DNA from: Pseudoalteromonas carrageenovora IAM 12662
GTDB taxonomy: Bacteria; Pseudomonadota; Gammaproteobacteria; Enterobacterales; Alteromonadaceae
DNA length: 64,000 nucleotides
Assembly: GCF_900239935.1 (NCBI RefSeq)
Contig: NZ_LT965928.1
Coordinates: 1,239,407 to 1,303,406 of the forward strand
Reading direction: 5' to 3'
Shown here: one piece after another, positions 44,868 through 53,310 of the stretch
How the letters are laid out: each line of letters begins with the position of its first letter
How positions within the stretch are numbered: the stretch's first letter is position 1
Position numbers and translations under genes: made by a program
The notes under the pieces: model-generated
The model's database searches: none
What the model was told of the DNA's origin: nothing
Seen by the model: only the letters and a program-made list of their open reading frames with translations

Positions 44868-45033
44868 AACCTCATTCCTTATTATTTATCATTTTATTAT
44901 TTGTTTATGGTTAAAGTATAACCTTTAAGTGCTCTTGATAAAGCTGACAATTGTAACTTAATTTGTATACTTTACTTAAGATAAGGTTTGAACATGTTCA
45001 TCATTTATACACTTAGGATATTGTTTAATAGCT
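44868..45033. other. upstream region of the PspB-like gene
   Basis: About 165 bp of AT-rich sequence between the PspB-like gene and the fold-back element. It presumably carries the promoter of the PspB-like gene on the minus strand. No confident promoter pair was assigned. Confidence 0.4.
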
Positions 45034-45347
45034 AGGGCGTGTTAATCTTTGTGGATTGAAATTTGTTCAATCTAGGGGCGATTAAATCGCGGCGCGAGGT
45101 TTGTAACCTAGTGGGCTCGGTAACTGCTCCTGCGTTACCCTACTGGCTTACATCCATGTAAGAATAAGTAAAAACCGAGAAACAAAGAGTTAATCGTCCC
45201 TAGAAAGAACCCAAAGTGCAGCGCATGTTTGGTCTTTATGCTGCGTTATCGCCTATTTATGGGGGATAACCACACTACACAGGCTCTGCCTAGCCTAAAA
45301 ACCAAACATACGGCTGCAAATTCAATCACCAAAGAACAACACGCCCT
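45034..45347. mobile_element. MITE-like fold-back repeat element, 314 bp
   Basis: The element is bounded by imperfect terminal inverted repeats. The left end begins AGGGCGTGTTAATCTTTG (45034 on) and the right end, read on the other strand, begins AGGGCGTGTTGTTCTTTG (from 45347). About 26 of 31 positions match. Nested inside are CTAGGGGCGATTAA (45072-45085) with TTAATCGTCCCTAG (45190-45203), and ATGTTTGGT (45225-45233) with ACCAAACAT (45301-45309), plus smaller stems. It has no coding capacity. The structure suggests a non-autonomous miniature element or a structured extragenic repeat. Target-site duplications are not obvious. Confidence 0.65.
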
Positions 45348-45392
45348 TGTCACCATATAATAAACATATTTTAAATAATACAGTGAGTTGCT

Positions 45393-45842
45393 ATGTTAAA
45401 TAATAAAATCCCTCCGGTTATTGTTGTGCTATTTTTTGCAGGCATTATGGCTTTAATCGCGCATTACAGTGTTATTGATTTTACAGCGTTTATTACCTAT
45501 TTAGCGGCAAGCTTGGTAATCATTGGCTGTGTTTTTTGTATTGCAGGGGTGGTGAGTTTTAAACTTGCGCGCACTACGGTAAACCCCAATAAGCCTGAGC
45601 AGGCATCAAAACTCGTAACCAGTGGTATTTATAAAATTTCACGCAACCCTATGTATGTTGGCTTTGCGTTTATTTTAGCAGGGTGGGGTATATGGCTGAG
45701 TTCGCTGTGGGCGCTTTTATGTATTATTGGCTTTATTGTGTATTTAACGCTTTTTCAGATAATTCCAGAGGAGCGAGCGCTTACTAAATTATTTGGTGAA
45801 GAATTTACAGAGTATAAAAATAAAGTAAAACGCTGGCTTTAA
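45393..45842 (+). CDS. ICMT-like membrane methyltransferase family protein
   Basis: This 149-residue protein has four hydrophobic segments. Its C-terminal motifs, LVTSGIYKISRNPMYVGFAFILAGWG and PEERALTKLFGEEFTEYKNKVKRWL, are diagnostic of the isoprenylcysteine carboxyl methyltransferase / phospholipid methyltransferase superfamily. Bacterial members methylate diverse lipids or small molecules at the membrane, and the substrate here is unknown. A terminator follows at 45858-45886. Confidence 0.85.
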   Translation: MLNNKIPPVIVVLFFAGIMALIAHYSVIDFTAFITYLAASLVIIGCVFCIAGVVSFKLARTTVNPNKPEQASKLVTSGIYKISRNPMYVGFAFILAGWGIWLSSLWALLCIIGFIVYLTLFQIIPEERALTKLFGEEFTEYKNKVKRWL

Positions 45843-45857
45843 CTTTTAGCAATTACA

Positions 45858-45886
45858 AAAAAGGCTATCGTGGTGATAGCCTTTTT
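45858..45886. terminator. bidirectional terminator between ICMT-like gene and queC
   Basis: A 12-base stem AAAAAGGCTATC / GATAGCCTTTTT closes the loop GTGGT. A and T tracts on the two sides allow it to serve both convergent genes. Confidence 0.85.
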
Positions 45887-45918
45887 GCGTTTAGCGCTAA
45901 AGTGTTAATAAATTAGCG

Positions 45919-46575
45919 TTATTCGTATTCTAACGGGTCAGTAACGTTATTAAGCTTAAATGCTTCTAAACGTTCTTGGCAAGCGCCACATTTACCACAG
46001 GCTTTTTCACGGCCGTTATAACAGGTCCATGTTTGGCTGTAGTCTAAGCCCATTTTTATACCATCGGTTAAAATATCAATTTTGGTATTATTTAAATACG
46101 GGCTAAAAATTTCTACTGCATCGTAGTTTGCAATACGACATACATCATCCATTTTTTGCACAAATTCAGGACGGCAATCGGGGTAAATAGCATGATCCCC
46201 AGAATGAGCACCGTAATAAACTTGGCTTGCTTTAAGTGATACTGCGTAACCAACTGCAAGCGAGAGCAAAATCATATTACGATTTGGCACAATCGTGCTC
46301 TTCATGCTCTCTTCTTCGTAATGGCCTTCAGGTACTTCAATATCATCAGTTAATGATGAGCCACCAATAAGTTGGTTAATTGCCGAAATATCCACAATTT
46401 TATGCGGAACATTAAGCTTTTCACATACTTGCGCAGCCACTTTAAGCTCTTTTACATGACGCTGACCATAGTCAAATGAGAGGGCATATACATCATGGCC
46501 TTGTTGCAGGGCTTTATTTAATACGGTAAATGAGTCCATACCGCCGGAATAAATAACAACTACTTTTTGCGTCAT
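45919..46575 (-). CDS. queC: 7-cyano-7-deazaguanine synthase
   Basis: This 218-residue ATP-dependent enzyme converts carboxydeazaguanine to preQ0 in queuosine biosynthesis. The PP-loop SGGMDS is at residues 10-15, and the zinc site is formed by Cys185, Cys193, Cys196 and Cys199 ([18 protein letters not shown]). It is divergent from queE across about 130 bp, so both steps of the pathway share one control region. Confidence 0.97.
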   Translation of the reverse strand: MTQKVVVIYSGGMDSFTVLNKALQQGHDVYALSFDYGQRHVKELKVAAQVCEKLNVPHKIVDISAINQLIGGSSLTDDIEVPEGHYEEESMKSTIVPNRNMILLSLAVGYAVSLKASQVYYGAHSGDHAIYPDCRPEFVQKMDDVCRIANYDAVEIFSPYLNNTKIDILTDGIKMGLDYSQTWTCYNGREKACGKCGACQERLEAFKLNNVTDPLEYE

Positions 46576-46707
46576 ATCTGTTTTGCTCTTAGTTTTAATA
46601 GAGGTTTATATCAGGGCGCGATATACTACACGGCCGCAGCTTAAATAACAATTTTTGCACAGCGCTTTTTCGTCTTTAATAGTAGCAATTTGGCTACTAG
46701 GTAGTAA

Positions 46708-47385
46708 GTGAGATCTCTTTTGTACAAAATTAATGAAGTGTTTGAAACCATCCAAGGTGAAGCAAGTTTTACTGGCACACCCTCAATATTTTTGCGCCTG
46801 CAAGGCTGCCCTGTAGGTTGCTCGTGGTGTGATACCAAACAAACCTGGGATGTAGACAACGTATATAAAGTATCACTTGATGAAACCGTAGAAAAAAAAG
46901 CCGACTCAGATCACTGGGCCGATGCCAGCGCAGAGCAAGTACTTGAGCTATTTAAATCACGTGGTTATACCGCAAAGCATGTTGTAATTACTGGCGGCGA
47001 GCCATGCATGTTCGATTTAAACCCAGTATGTAACCTATTACATGAACAAGGCTTTACTACGCAAATAGAAACCAGCGGCACGTTTGAAATACTCGCCCCT
47101 GAGCAAACATGGGTTACTGTATCGCCTAAAATAAACATGCGCGGTGGTTACGAAGTACTTACCAGCGCCATGAAGCGCGCAAACGAAATTAAACACCCAG
47201 TAGCAATGCAAAAGCACGTAGAAGAGTTAGAAGCGTTATTTGCTAAAACAGGTGTTAATCCTAAGCTTGTTTATTTACAGCCAATAAGCCAAAAAGTATC
47301 AGCAACTAAACTCGCAATCGACACCTGTATTGCCAAAAACTGGCGCCTATCAATACAAGTACATAAGTATTTAGGGATTAGCTAA
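46708..47385 (+). CDS. queE: 7-carboxy-7-deazaguanine synthase (radical SAM)
   Basis: This 225-residue radical SAM enzyme makes 7-carboxy-7-deazaguanine from 6-carboxytetrahydropterin. The cluster motif CPVGCSWC gives Cys34, Cys38 and Cys41 (C-x3-C-x2-C), preceded by EVFETIQGEASFTGTPSIFLRLQG split over the typical N terminus. The first codon is probably GTG 46708, six bases after AGG. A TTG at 46720, preceded by AAGTGAG, would give a shorter N terminus closer to E. coli QueE, so the start is uncertain by four residues. It is divergent from queC. Confidence 0.95.
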   Translation: MRSLLYKINEVFETIQGEASFTGTPSIFLRLQGCPVGCSWCDTKQTWDVDNVYKVSLDETVEKKADSDHWADASAEQVLELFKSRGYTAKHVVITGGEPCMFDLNPVCNLLHEQGFTTQIETSGTFEILAPEQTWVTVSPKINMRGGYEVLTSAMKRANEIKHPVAMQKHVEELEALFAKTGVNPKLVYLQPISQKVSATKLAIDTCIAKNWRLSIQVHKYLGIS

Positions 47386-47584
47386 AGCGCAAGAGCAGCT
47401 GTAAGTGGTTAGCTGTAAGCGATAAGCTGCTCGGCGTTAAGTTATATTACGTAGATATAAGATTGGGTTGAGTGTTACGAGAAACCCAAAGGGGTCAAAT
47501 CTTGACTTCATACATCAAAACTATTGACTGCCTATTCATACCTTGAGCATACTTTACTTAAACAAAGTATATAGCAGTTAACAC
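47386..47584. other. intergenic region downstream of queE
   Basis: About 200 bp with a hairpin GAGCAGCT (47393-47400) / AGCTGCTC (47425-47432). The loop carries two copies of AGCTGTAAG, the reverse complement of the heptamer array that lies 200 bp further on. It has no T tract. No gene was seen. Confidence 0.5.
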
Positions 47585-47615
47585 AAAAAAACGTTGCCCT
47601 AGAGCAACGCTTTTT
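47585..47615. terminator. terminator between queE and bcp
   Basis: The stem CGTTGC (47592-47597) / GCAACG (47604-47609) has A7 on the left and T5 on the right, so it can act on both converging transcripts. Confidence 0.75.
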
Positions 47616-47625
47616 GTATATTTTT

Positions 47626-47695
47626 ACAGCTTACAGCTTACAGCTTACAGCTTACAGCTTACAGCTTACAGCTTACAGCTTACAGCTTACAGCTT
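47626..47695. repeat. perfect 10-copy heptanucleotide tandem repeat
   Basis: Ten perfect copies of ACAGCTT run from 47626 to 47695 and stop three bases before the bcp stop codon (47698-47700 on the minus strand). The unit is not a multiple of three. The array lies outside the coding frame but in the 3' untranslated part of the bcp transcript. Confidence 0.95.
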
Positions 47696-47697
47696 AC

Positions 47698-48177
47698 TCA
47701 TTCTGCCGCTAAGTAATCTAACACTACTTGATGGTGATCTTTGGTTTTAAACTTATCAAATAAGTGTTTAATTTTACCGTCTTGGCCTACTAAAAATGTA
47801 AGGCGGTGAATACCATCGTATTCTTTACCCATAAATTTTTTGTAGCCCCATACGCCAAATGCTTCTGCAATGGCGTGGTCTTCATCGGCTAATAAATCAA
47901 AGTTAAGCTCTTTTTTAGTTTCAAAGTTTTTAAGGCGCTTAATTGGATCTGGGCTAATACCTACAACGCGGGTGTTAAATTTAGCAAGCTCTGCTTGTTG
48001 GTCACGTAAGTTTTCGGCTTGAACCGTACAACCCGGTGTTGATGCTTTAGGGTAAAAGTACACAAGTACCTGTTGCTCTTTTAACAGCTCGCTTAATGTG
48101 ACTGTTTCGTCGTTTTGGTTTTGTAGGCTAAAAGCGGGCGCGGTATCACCGGCTTGTAGTGGGCTAATTTTGTTCAT
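47698..48177 (-). CDS. bcp: thiol peroxidase of the Bcp/PrxQ family
   Basis: This 159-residue thioredoxin-fold peroxiredoxin reduces hydroperoxides. The peroxidatic cysteine is Cys50 in STPGCTVQA. The protein has no other cysteine. E. coli Bcp has a second one five residues later, where this protein has Glu (VQAENLRD), so it cannot form the usual intramolecular disulfide and should act as a 1-Cys enzyme. It lies 10 bases downstream of gcvR on the same strand, the same order as in E. coli. Confidence 0.95.
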   Translation of the reverse strand: MNKISPLQAGDTAPAFSLQNQNDETVTLSELLKEQQVLVYFYPKASTPGCTVQAENLRDQQAELAKFNTRVVGISPDPIKRLKNFETKKELNFDLLADEDHAIAEAFGVWGYKKFMGKEYDGIHRLTFLVGQDGKIKHLFDKFKTKDHHQVVLDYLAAE

Positions 48178-48187
48178 GCTTTGCTCC

Positions 48188-48724
48188 TTAGCGAATACGT
48201 TTAAAAATATAATCTACGTTAAGTGTGTGAGAAAGGTTTTCAAAACTAATTTTAAATTGGTCAATATCTACATCAACCGGAATATTAAATTCAATTTCAC
48301 AGCGCATTTTAGTATCGACTTCTTCATCATATGTATCTGACTTTAAAGAGCAAATGCTAATGTTATTGTCGGCAAAGTAGCGCGTTACTTTACTCAATGT
48401 GCCAGGGGTGTCTATCCCTGTGTATTCGAGCGTGTAACCGGCGCAAAATTCACTTTCGGTGTGGCGAGTTGTACTGCGCTTCATCATGGTCAGTAGGCCC
48501 AGCACCATGCCTTTAGTTGGCAAGGTGTGCTCTATGCGGCTAATGGCCGACATGTCGCCACTTAGCAGCATGGTAAAGGTAAACTCGCTGCCTAAAATGG
48601 CTATTCGGCTATCTACTATGTTGCAATGACAATCACTTACAAGTTGCGTAAGTTCACTTACAATTCCCGGCCTATCTTCGCCAATAGCAGTTAAAACAAT
48701 TTGATGATTTGAAAATGCAGTCAT
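48188..48724 (-). CDS. gcvR: glycine cleavage system transcriptional repressor, two ACT domains
   Basis: This 178-residue protein consists of two ACT domains (about 8-85 and 95-170). The first begins IVLTAIGEDRPGIVSELTQLVSDCHCNIVDSR and the second has YTGIDTPGTLSKVTRYFADNNISI. GcvR acts by binding GcvA and blocking activation of the glycine cleavage operon. The gene is directly upstream of bcp, and bamC is divergent on the other side, a conserved gammaproteobacterial neighbourhood. Confidence 0.93.
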   Translation of the reverse strand: MTAFSNHQIVLTAIGEDRPGIVSELTQLVSDCHCNIVDSRIAILGSEFTFTMLLSGDMSAISRIEHTLPTKGMVLGLLTMMKRSTTRHTESEFCAGYTLEYTGIDTPGTLSKVTRYFADNNISICSLKSDTYDEEVDTKMRCEIEFNIPVDVDIDQFKISFENLSHTLNVDYIFKRIR

Positions 48725-49083
48725 GAAGTTTAATACCTACGTTTTTTGAAATATAACAACCGAGTTGATATAGCCCGATGCACATACAATACGTTGCACG
48801 GCGGCGAAGTTTAACACAAAAAGTGCTCTAAACTACAATGCGGGCTAATTAAGCGCTTTTAAAGTGCGGTGTTTCTTGTTTTTACTGGCATGGGAAAGTA
48901 CCATAGCTAAAATTTGCTTAATTGCGCTTAGATTTTTTCTAATTCAAAGTGCTGAACTTTATTGCAATTAGGCAGCCAAATAATAAATGTAAAGTTAATA
49001 TTGATTTTACACTGAACCAAATCAGCATCACCCACTCATATACTTGTTAAAACAATTAAAGGGTATGCTAAGGAGAAATATCT
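48725..49083. other. divergent promoter region gcvR/bamC
   Basis: About 360 bp between divergent genes. The bamC side ends in the ribosome-binding site AAGGAG eight bases before the GTG start. No convincing -35/-10 pair, RNA gene or riboswitch could be supported. dapA, which precedes bamC in E. coli, is not here. Confidence 0.5.
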
Positions 49084-50145
49084 GTGCAGTATTGGATCCC
49101 AAAAGCACTTGCAGTAAGTGTATTGGTAAGTTTATCAGGGTGTAGTGTATTTATTAATGAAGCACATAATGAGCGTAATTACCGTACTCATGAGCCAGTA
49201 AAAGCACCTGAGTCGTTATCTCAACCAGCTCAAGACCCTGTTTATAAAATGGATGTAGGTCAATACGACAACAATCCAGAAGCAACAAATTATCGTCCAC
49301 CAGCACAAGTGCTTACTATCGCTAAAGGTAGCTGGGTTGAAGAAGGTGATAAAAAAGCACGTATTTACTTTGATAAAAACGACGGCATTGTTGATTTAGA
49401 CGAATTTCTTTGGGATACAATTAAATCAGTACTTGCTGAGAACAACGCAGCAGCTACTAAAGAAGACAAACTACTAGGTACAATTGAAACCGATTGGTAC
49501 TCAATTATAAAAACCGAAGAGAGCTTTTGGTGGTGGGGCGATGAAGTAAATGATGATTTAGAAAAATTCAGATTTACTATTGAAGAAAAATCGCACCAAC
49601 GTACTGCCTCTTTGCGTGTAGAGCTTATAGATTTTAAAGGCGATCACACTTTAACTGATTTATTAAAACAGCAGTTAGAAGTGCGTGCACTTAACCAAGT
49701 AGTGAGCGAGTTTGACTACCGTTATCGCCAACTTGAAGTTGATATGCGTAAACGCCAAGGTATTATTTCACTAGAAATGGGCTTTGATAATAAAGGCAAT
49801 GCAGCACTTGTTACTGAGCAATCGTACGACGCTGTATTTGACAGATTCTCAGGGTTTTTAGAGCGCCTATCGTTCACAATTGTTGAAATTAACCAAGATA
49901 CAGGTTTAATTACAGCCGATTATAAAGCGCCAGAAAGCAGTGTATGGGATTCTATTTGGGGCGACGAAGTTGCTCAGTTACCTATAGATGAAGGTCAGTA
50001 CCAAATTTTAGTTAGCAAAACTAAAGAAGGCGGTACTAGCTTAACGTGGATGGATGACAAAGGTGAAACGCTTGAGCCAGGTACTATGAATGGTTTACAA
50101 CAAGCATTAGAAGCAGCACTCATTCAGCGCGGCATTAAAATTTAA
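49084..50145 (+). CDS. bamC: outer membrane assembly lipoprotein BamC
   Basis: This 353-residue lipoprotein is a component of the BAM complex that inserts beta-barrel proteins. The signal peptide has the lipobox LSGC with Cys20. It is followed by an unstructured segment rich in Pro/Asn (about 25-75), known in BamC to contact BamD, and two helix-grip domains (about 80-210 and 225-350). The start is GTG behind AAGGAG. It is monocistronic, with a long terminator. Confidence 0.93.
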   Translation: MQYWIPKALAVSVLVSLSGCSVFINEAHNERNYRTHEPVKAPESLSQPAQDPVYKMDVGQYDNNPEATNYRPPAQVLTIAKGSWVEEGDKKARIYFDKNDGIVDLDEFLWDTIKSVLAENNAAATKEDKLLGTIETDWYSIIKTEESFWWWGDEVNDDLEKFRFTIEEKSHQRTASLRVELIDFKGDHTLTDLLKQQLEVRALNQVVSEFDYRYRQLEVDMRKRQGIISLEMGFDNKGNAALVTEQSYDAVFDRFSGFLERLSFTIVEINQDTGLITADYKAPESSVWDSIWGDEVAQLPIDEGQYQILVSKTKEGGTSLTWMDDKGETLEPGTMNGLQQALEAALIQRGIKI

Positions 50146-50161
50146 ATAATAATAAATTTTT

Positions 50162-50194
50162 ACTACAAAAAGAGCGCTAAGCTCTTTTTGTAGT
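50162..50194. terminator. terminator after bamC
   Basis: A 14-base perfect stem ACTACAAAAAGAGC / GCTCTTTTTGTAGT closes the loop GCTAA, 16 bases after the stop codon. Confidence 0.88.
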
Positions 50195-50212
50195 TTTTAT
50201 AGGTTAAAAAAT

Positions 50213-51583
50213 ATGTCTCAGTTACCTCATCGTTCACATTACACGTGGCGCACTTGGTTTACTTTTTTAGTACCGTCGTTAATTGGTGTGTTTTTATTTA
50301 TGACACCGATTTCTACCTCTCAGGGAATGACCATTCCTATTGCCGTTATGGCTAAAGCTTTACAAACCATGATGTTTGGTTCTGCTCAAGCTATTATTGC
50401 CTTAATTATTTGTATTACAGGGGTTATTTCTGTAATTACCAAAGCGTTTAAACCCGCAGCTATTTGTAACTCGCCTTTGTTAAAACATTTGTTTGATGTG
50501 AGCTGGACCTGGCTAGTTGTGCGCTTATTTGGTATGGCATTTGTTTTAATGACTCACTTAAGTGTGGGTAGCGAAATGATTACTTCTGCTAATACTGGTG
50601 CGCTGGTATTAAATGATTTACTCCCTGTGTTGTTTTCGGTGTTTATCTTAGCGGGTTTATTATTACCGCTATTAATTAATTTTGGCTTGTTAGAGCTTGC
50701 CGGCACCTTGATGACTAAAGTGATGCGCCCTGTATTTGGTGTGCCAGGTAGAAGTGCTGTTGACTGTACCGCTTCGTGGTTAGGTGATGGCAGTGTGGGT
50801 ATTTTGATGACGGCTAGGCAGTACGATCAAAAACACTACACACAACGTGAAGCTGCAATTATTGGTACTACGTTTTCAGCGGTATCAATTACGTTTAGTT
50901 TAGTGGTGCTTGGGCAAGTAAAGCTTGAGTACTTATTTGCGCCGTTTTACGCCACTGTGTGTTTAGCGGGTATAGTTGCCGCTATTATTGTGCCTCGTTT
51001 ACCGCCACTGCGCTTTAAAAAAGATGTACTTATTGATGGCAGTGAGCCCGACCGAGATGCAGAAACAATTCCTGGTAATAAAACCTTATTTGGCCATTCA
51101 CTTGATGTAGCACTTGCTAAAGCAGATAACTCAACAGGCGTTAAAGGCACAATTAAAGAGGGCGTACATAACGCACTTGATATGGTGTTTGGTGTGTTAC
51201 CTGTGGTTATGGCTGTAGGTACATTTGCGTTAATTATTGCTGAGCATACGCCAATATTTCAGTACCTTGGTATGCCGTTTGTGCCATTTTTAGAGCTACT
51301 ACAAGTACCCGAAGCCGCTGCTGCCTCGCAAACTATTATGGTTGGCTTTGCTGATATGTTTATTCCGTCAATATTGGCGGCTGGTACAATTGAAAGCGAC
51401 GTAACGCGCTTTATTATTGCTGCTATGAGTGTCACTCAGCTTATTTATATGTCTGAGGTAGGTGCGCTTATTTTAGGTAGTAAAATACCGGTAAATATTT
51501 TTGAGCTGTTCGTTATATTTATTTTACGAACGCTTATTACGCTGCCTGTTATTGCCCTTATGGCGCACTGGTTAGTAGGTTAA
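50213..51583 (+). CDS. YjiH family membrane protein with nucleoside-recognition (Gate) domains
   Basis: This 456-residue inner-membrane protein has about 10-11 transmembrane helices. The segments GRSAVDCTASWLGDGSVGILMTARQYDQKHYTQREAAIIGTTF (shown in part as SAVDCTASWLGD) and AASQTIMVGFADMFIPSILA are typical of YjiH and related Gate-domain proteins. These families are linked to nucleoside or small-molecule transport, but the YjiH substrate is unknown. It is monocistronic, with a terminator at 51609-51634. Confidence 0.83.
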   Translation: MSQLPHRSHYTWRTWFTFLVPSLIGVFLFMTPISTSQGMTIPIAVMAKALQTMMFGSAQAIIALIICITGVISVITKAFKPAAICNSPLLKHLFDVSWTWLVVRLFGMAFVLMTHLSVGSEMITSANTGALVLNDLLPVLFSVFILAGLLLPLLINFGLLELAGTLMTKVMRPVFGVPGRSAVDCTASWLGDGSVGILMTARQYDQKHYTQREAAIIGTTFSAVSITFSLVVLGQVKLEYLFAPFYATVCLAGIVAAIIVPRLPPLRFKKDVLIDGSEPDRDAETIPGNKTLFGHSLDVALAKADNSTGVKGTIKEGVHNALDMVFGVLPVVMAVGTFALIIAEHTPIFQYLGMPFVPFLELLQVPEAAAASQTIMVGFADMFIPSILAAGTIESDVTRFIIAAMSVTQLIYMSEVGALILGSKIPVNIFELFVIFILRTLITLPVIALMAHWLVG

Positions 51584-51608
51584 TACCGCAATATAAATTT
51601 TAATATTG

Positions 51609-51634
51609 AAAAGCCCTGATTATTCAGGGCTTTT
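51609..51634 (+). terminator. terminator after the YjiH-type gene
   Basis: An 11-base stem AAAAGCCCTGA / TCAGGGCTTTT closes a four-base loop and runs into a T tract, 25 bases beyond the stop codon. Confidence 0.88.
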
Positions 51635-51704
51635 TTTGTATTTATTACTTATTGATATTAATTTTAGATGTAGCACTATCTAAATACTCATATCAATTTG
51701 AGCC

Positions 51705-52241
51705 TTAAAAGCGCTTAGCTACCGAAAACGTTAAAAAGTTAAGGCCTGGATTTGGCTCTTTAAAACCGGCATTTGAATAGTGAATAACTCTCAGTGCTAC
51801 ATTGGTTTCACCAAAGTCGGCGCCAAGCCCTATACGGTCTTCAAACTGGTAATGGGTGCTAATGTTTTTACCCGCAAATTTAGTTTCATCAATAAGTGAT
51901 ACACCAATACCTGCCTCCACATAAAACGGGGTGTTGTTAAAGCTAAACGCCGGAAACTGGAGCACTGGCGACATAGCCAACACAACATTAGATTGTGTTT
52001 TATCGCCGTGACGGTATTCCCATATGTTTACACTGGTTTCAAAATAAAAGCGTGCGTCACCAATTAGGTTTTGCATACCAGGGGCATGATACTGATAAGC
52101 CAGCTTAACGCCGTTAACGTTCCCTTCGCCTTTAAGAAAATCAACAGCATAACCATGATCTGATTGTGCAAAAGCAGACTTCCCAAAGAGTGATATTACT
52201 AATACAAAAGAGATAAAAAATGTTTTAAGTGACGTTTTCAT
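51705..52241 (-). CDS. PagL/acyloxyacyl hydrolase-like outer membrane protein
   Basis: This 178-residue protein has a signal peptide (cleavage near AFAQ) and an eight-stranded beta-barrel pattern ending in Phe (FSVAKRF). The motif HYSNAGFKEPNPG gives His154 and Ser156 of the PagL catalytic site and Asn164 at the oxyanion position. PagL removes the 3-O-acyl chain from lipid A. The position of the third catalytic residue (Glu140 in Pseudomonas PagL, 12 residues after the Ser) is Asn168 here, so activity is uncertain. I chose the ATG at 52241 over an in-frame TTG nine bases upstream. Confidence 0.78.
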   Translation of the reverse strand: MKTSLKTFFISFVLVISLFGKSAFAQSDHGYAVDFLKGEGNVNGVKLAYQYHAPGMQNLIGDARFYFETSVNIWEYRHGDKTQSNVVLAMSPVLQFPAFSFNNTPFYVEAGIGVSLIDETKFAGKNISTHYQFEDRIGLGADFGETNVALRVIHYSNAGFKEPNPGLNFLTFSVAKRF

Positions 52242-52486
52242 AGGTGCCAAATGTTTGTCTGTTTGAAAATATTAAATAAATGATAAGGGCGACCTGTTAA
52301 CAATTACAATGAGGACAAAATGCCGGTTGTTTATGGGCTGTTAACCAGTATGAGTTAACATACTGAATTTAAATGCTTTACTCTATTGGTGCTGATTAGG
52401 CATTAATAAGTTGCCTATTTAATGCTTTTTATACTGGGGTAGATCACGTAAATTACAGTCATCTTAATCACACAGACATAACACTC

Positions 52487-53080
52487 ATGAAACTAATTAA
52501 ACTTTTACTTATTGCTACTGCATTTATAAGCAGTTCGGTTTTTGCACAGCAACAAGAAGCACCTGATCGACTCCTTGAATCTGTTGCTAATTCATTATTT
52601 GCAGATATTGGTAAAGTAAACTCGCAAGGTAATGCAAGCAAGGCAGCAATGTCGAAAATTGTTGAAACGCGTTTAATGCCGCATATTGATGTTAAATTTG
52701 TGTCGTTTAAATTACTTGGAAAGCACATTAAAGGTATAGAGCGCGAACAAGCAGTGCGCTTTATTGATGCAGTGGAGCATTATTTAACAGGCACTTACGC
52801 TGGTGCATTAATGAAATACACAGGCCAACAGGTTGTATTTGAGCATAACAATGCTAAAAGCGATTCTGAATATGCTACGGTAAATACACAAATTATTGAA
52901 CCAAATGCGCCAACTATCGATTTAAGTTTTAAGCTTCGTTTAGGTAAAAATAACGAGTGGAAAGTTTACGATATTGTAGCCGAAGGTATCTCGTTATTAA
53001 GTGCTAAACAAAAAGAGATTATCCAACGTATTTCTGAAGTAGGTTTGGAGCAAGTTATTAGCGAATTAAAAAGCAAATAA
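52487..53080 (+). CDS. MlaC-family phospholipid-binding periplasmic protein, orphan
   Basis: This 197-residue protein has a Sec signal peptide (MKLIKLLLIATAFISSSVFAQ, cleaved near residue 20). Its sequence pattern fits the MlaC/Ttg2D family: MPHIDVKFVSFKLLGKHI, EREQAVRFIDAVEHYLTGTYAGAL and LRLGKNNEWKVYDIVAEGISLL. MlaC carries phospholipid between the outer-membrane MlaA and the inner-membrane MlaFEDB transporter. None of those partners is beside it, so it is a stand-alone member, perhaps a second copy. A terminator follows at 53120-53155. Confidence 0.82.
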   Translation: MKLIKLLLIATAFISSSVFAQQQEAPDRLLESVANSLFADIGKVNSQGNASKAAMSKIVETRLMPHIDVKFVSFKLLGKHIKGIEREQAVRFIDAVEHYLTGTYAGALMKYTGQQVVFEHNNAKSDSEYATVNTQIIEPNAPTIDLSFKLRLGKNNEWKVYDIVAEGISLLSAKQKEIIQRISEVGLEQVISELKSK

Positions 53081-53119
53081 AATGTGTGTCTGGCTCTGAT
53101 TAAGCCCAACTCCAACCTC

Positions 53120-53155
53120 AAAAACGGCCAATTACTTATGTAGTTGGCCGTTTTT
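53120..53155 (+). terminator. terminator after the MlaC-like gene
   Basis: A 12-base stem AAAAACGGCCAA / TTGGCCGTTTTT closes a 12-base loop, 39 bases after the stop codon. Confidence 0.8.
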
Positions 53156-53310
53156 ATATATGCAAGTAAAGGATTGATGTTATTGAGCAACTTTAGGCTC
53201 GCAGCTAAATAAAGGTGTGCTAGAATATCGACACTTTGATTAAGCGTGGTGTCAGCTAAAAACTGATATAACTTACCACCCCCAAGCCACACTGGAGTTG
53301 TGTTGTTTTA

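Noticed and set aside
47626-47695. CRISPR array suggested by short repeats
   Set aside because: It is a head-to-tail heptamer with no spacers.
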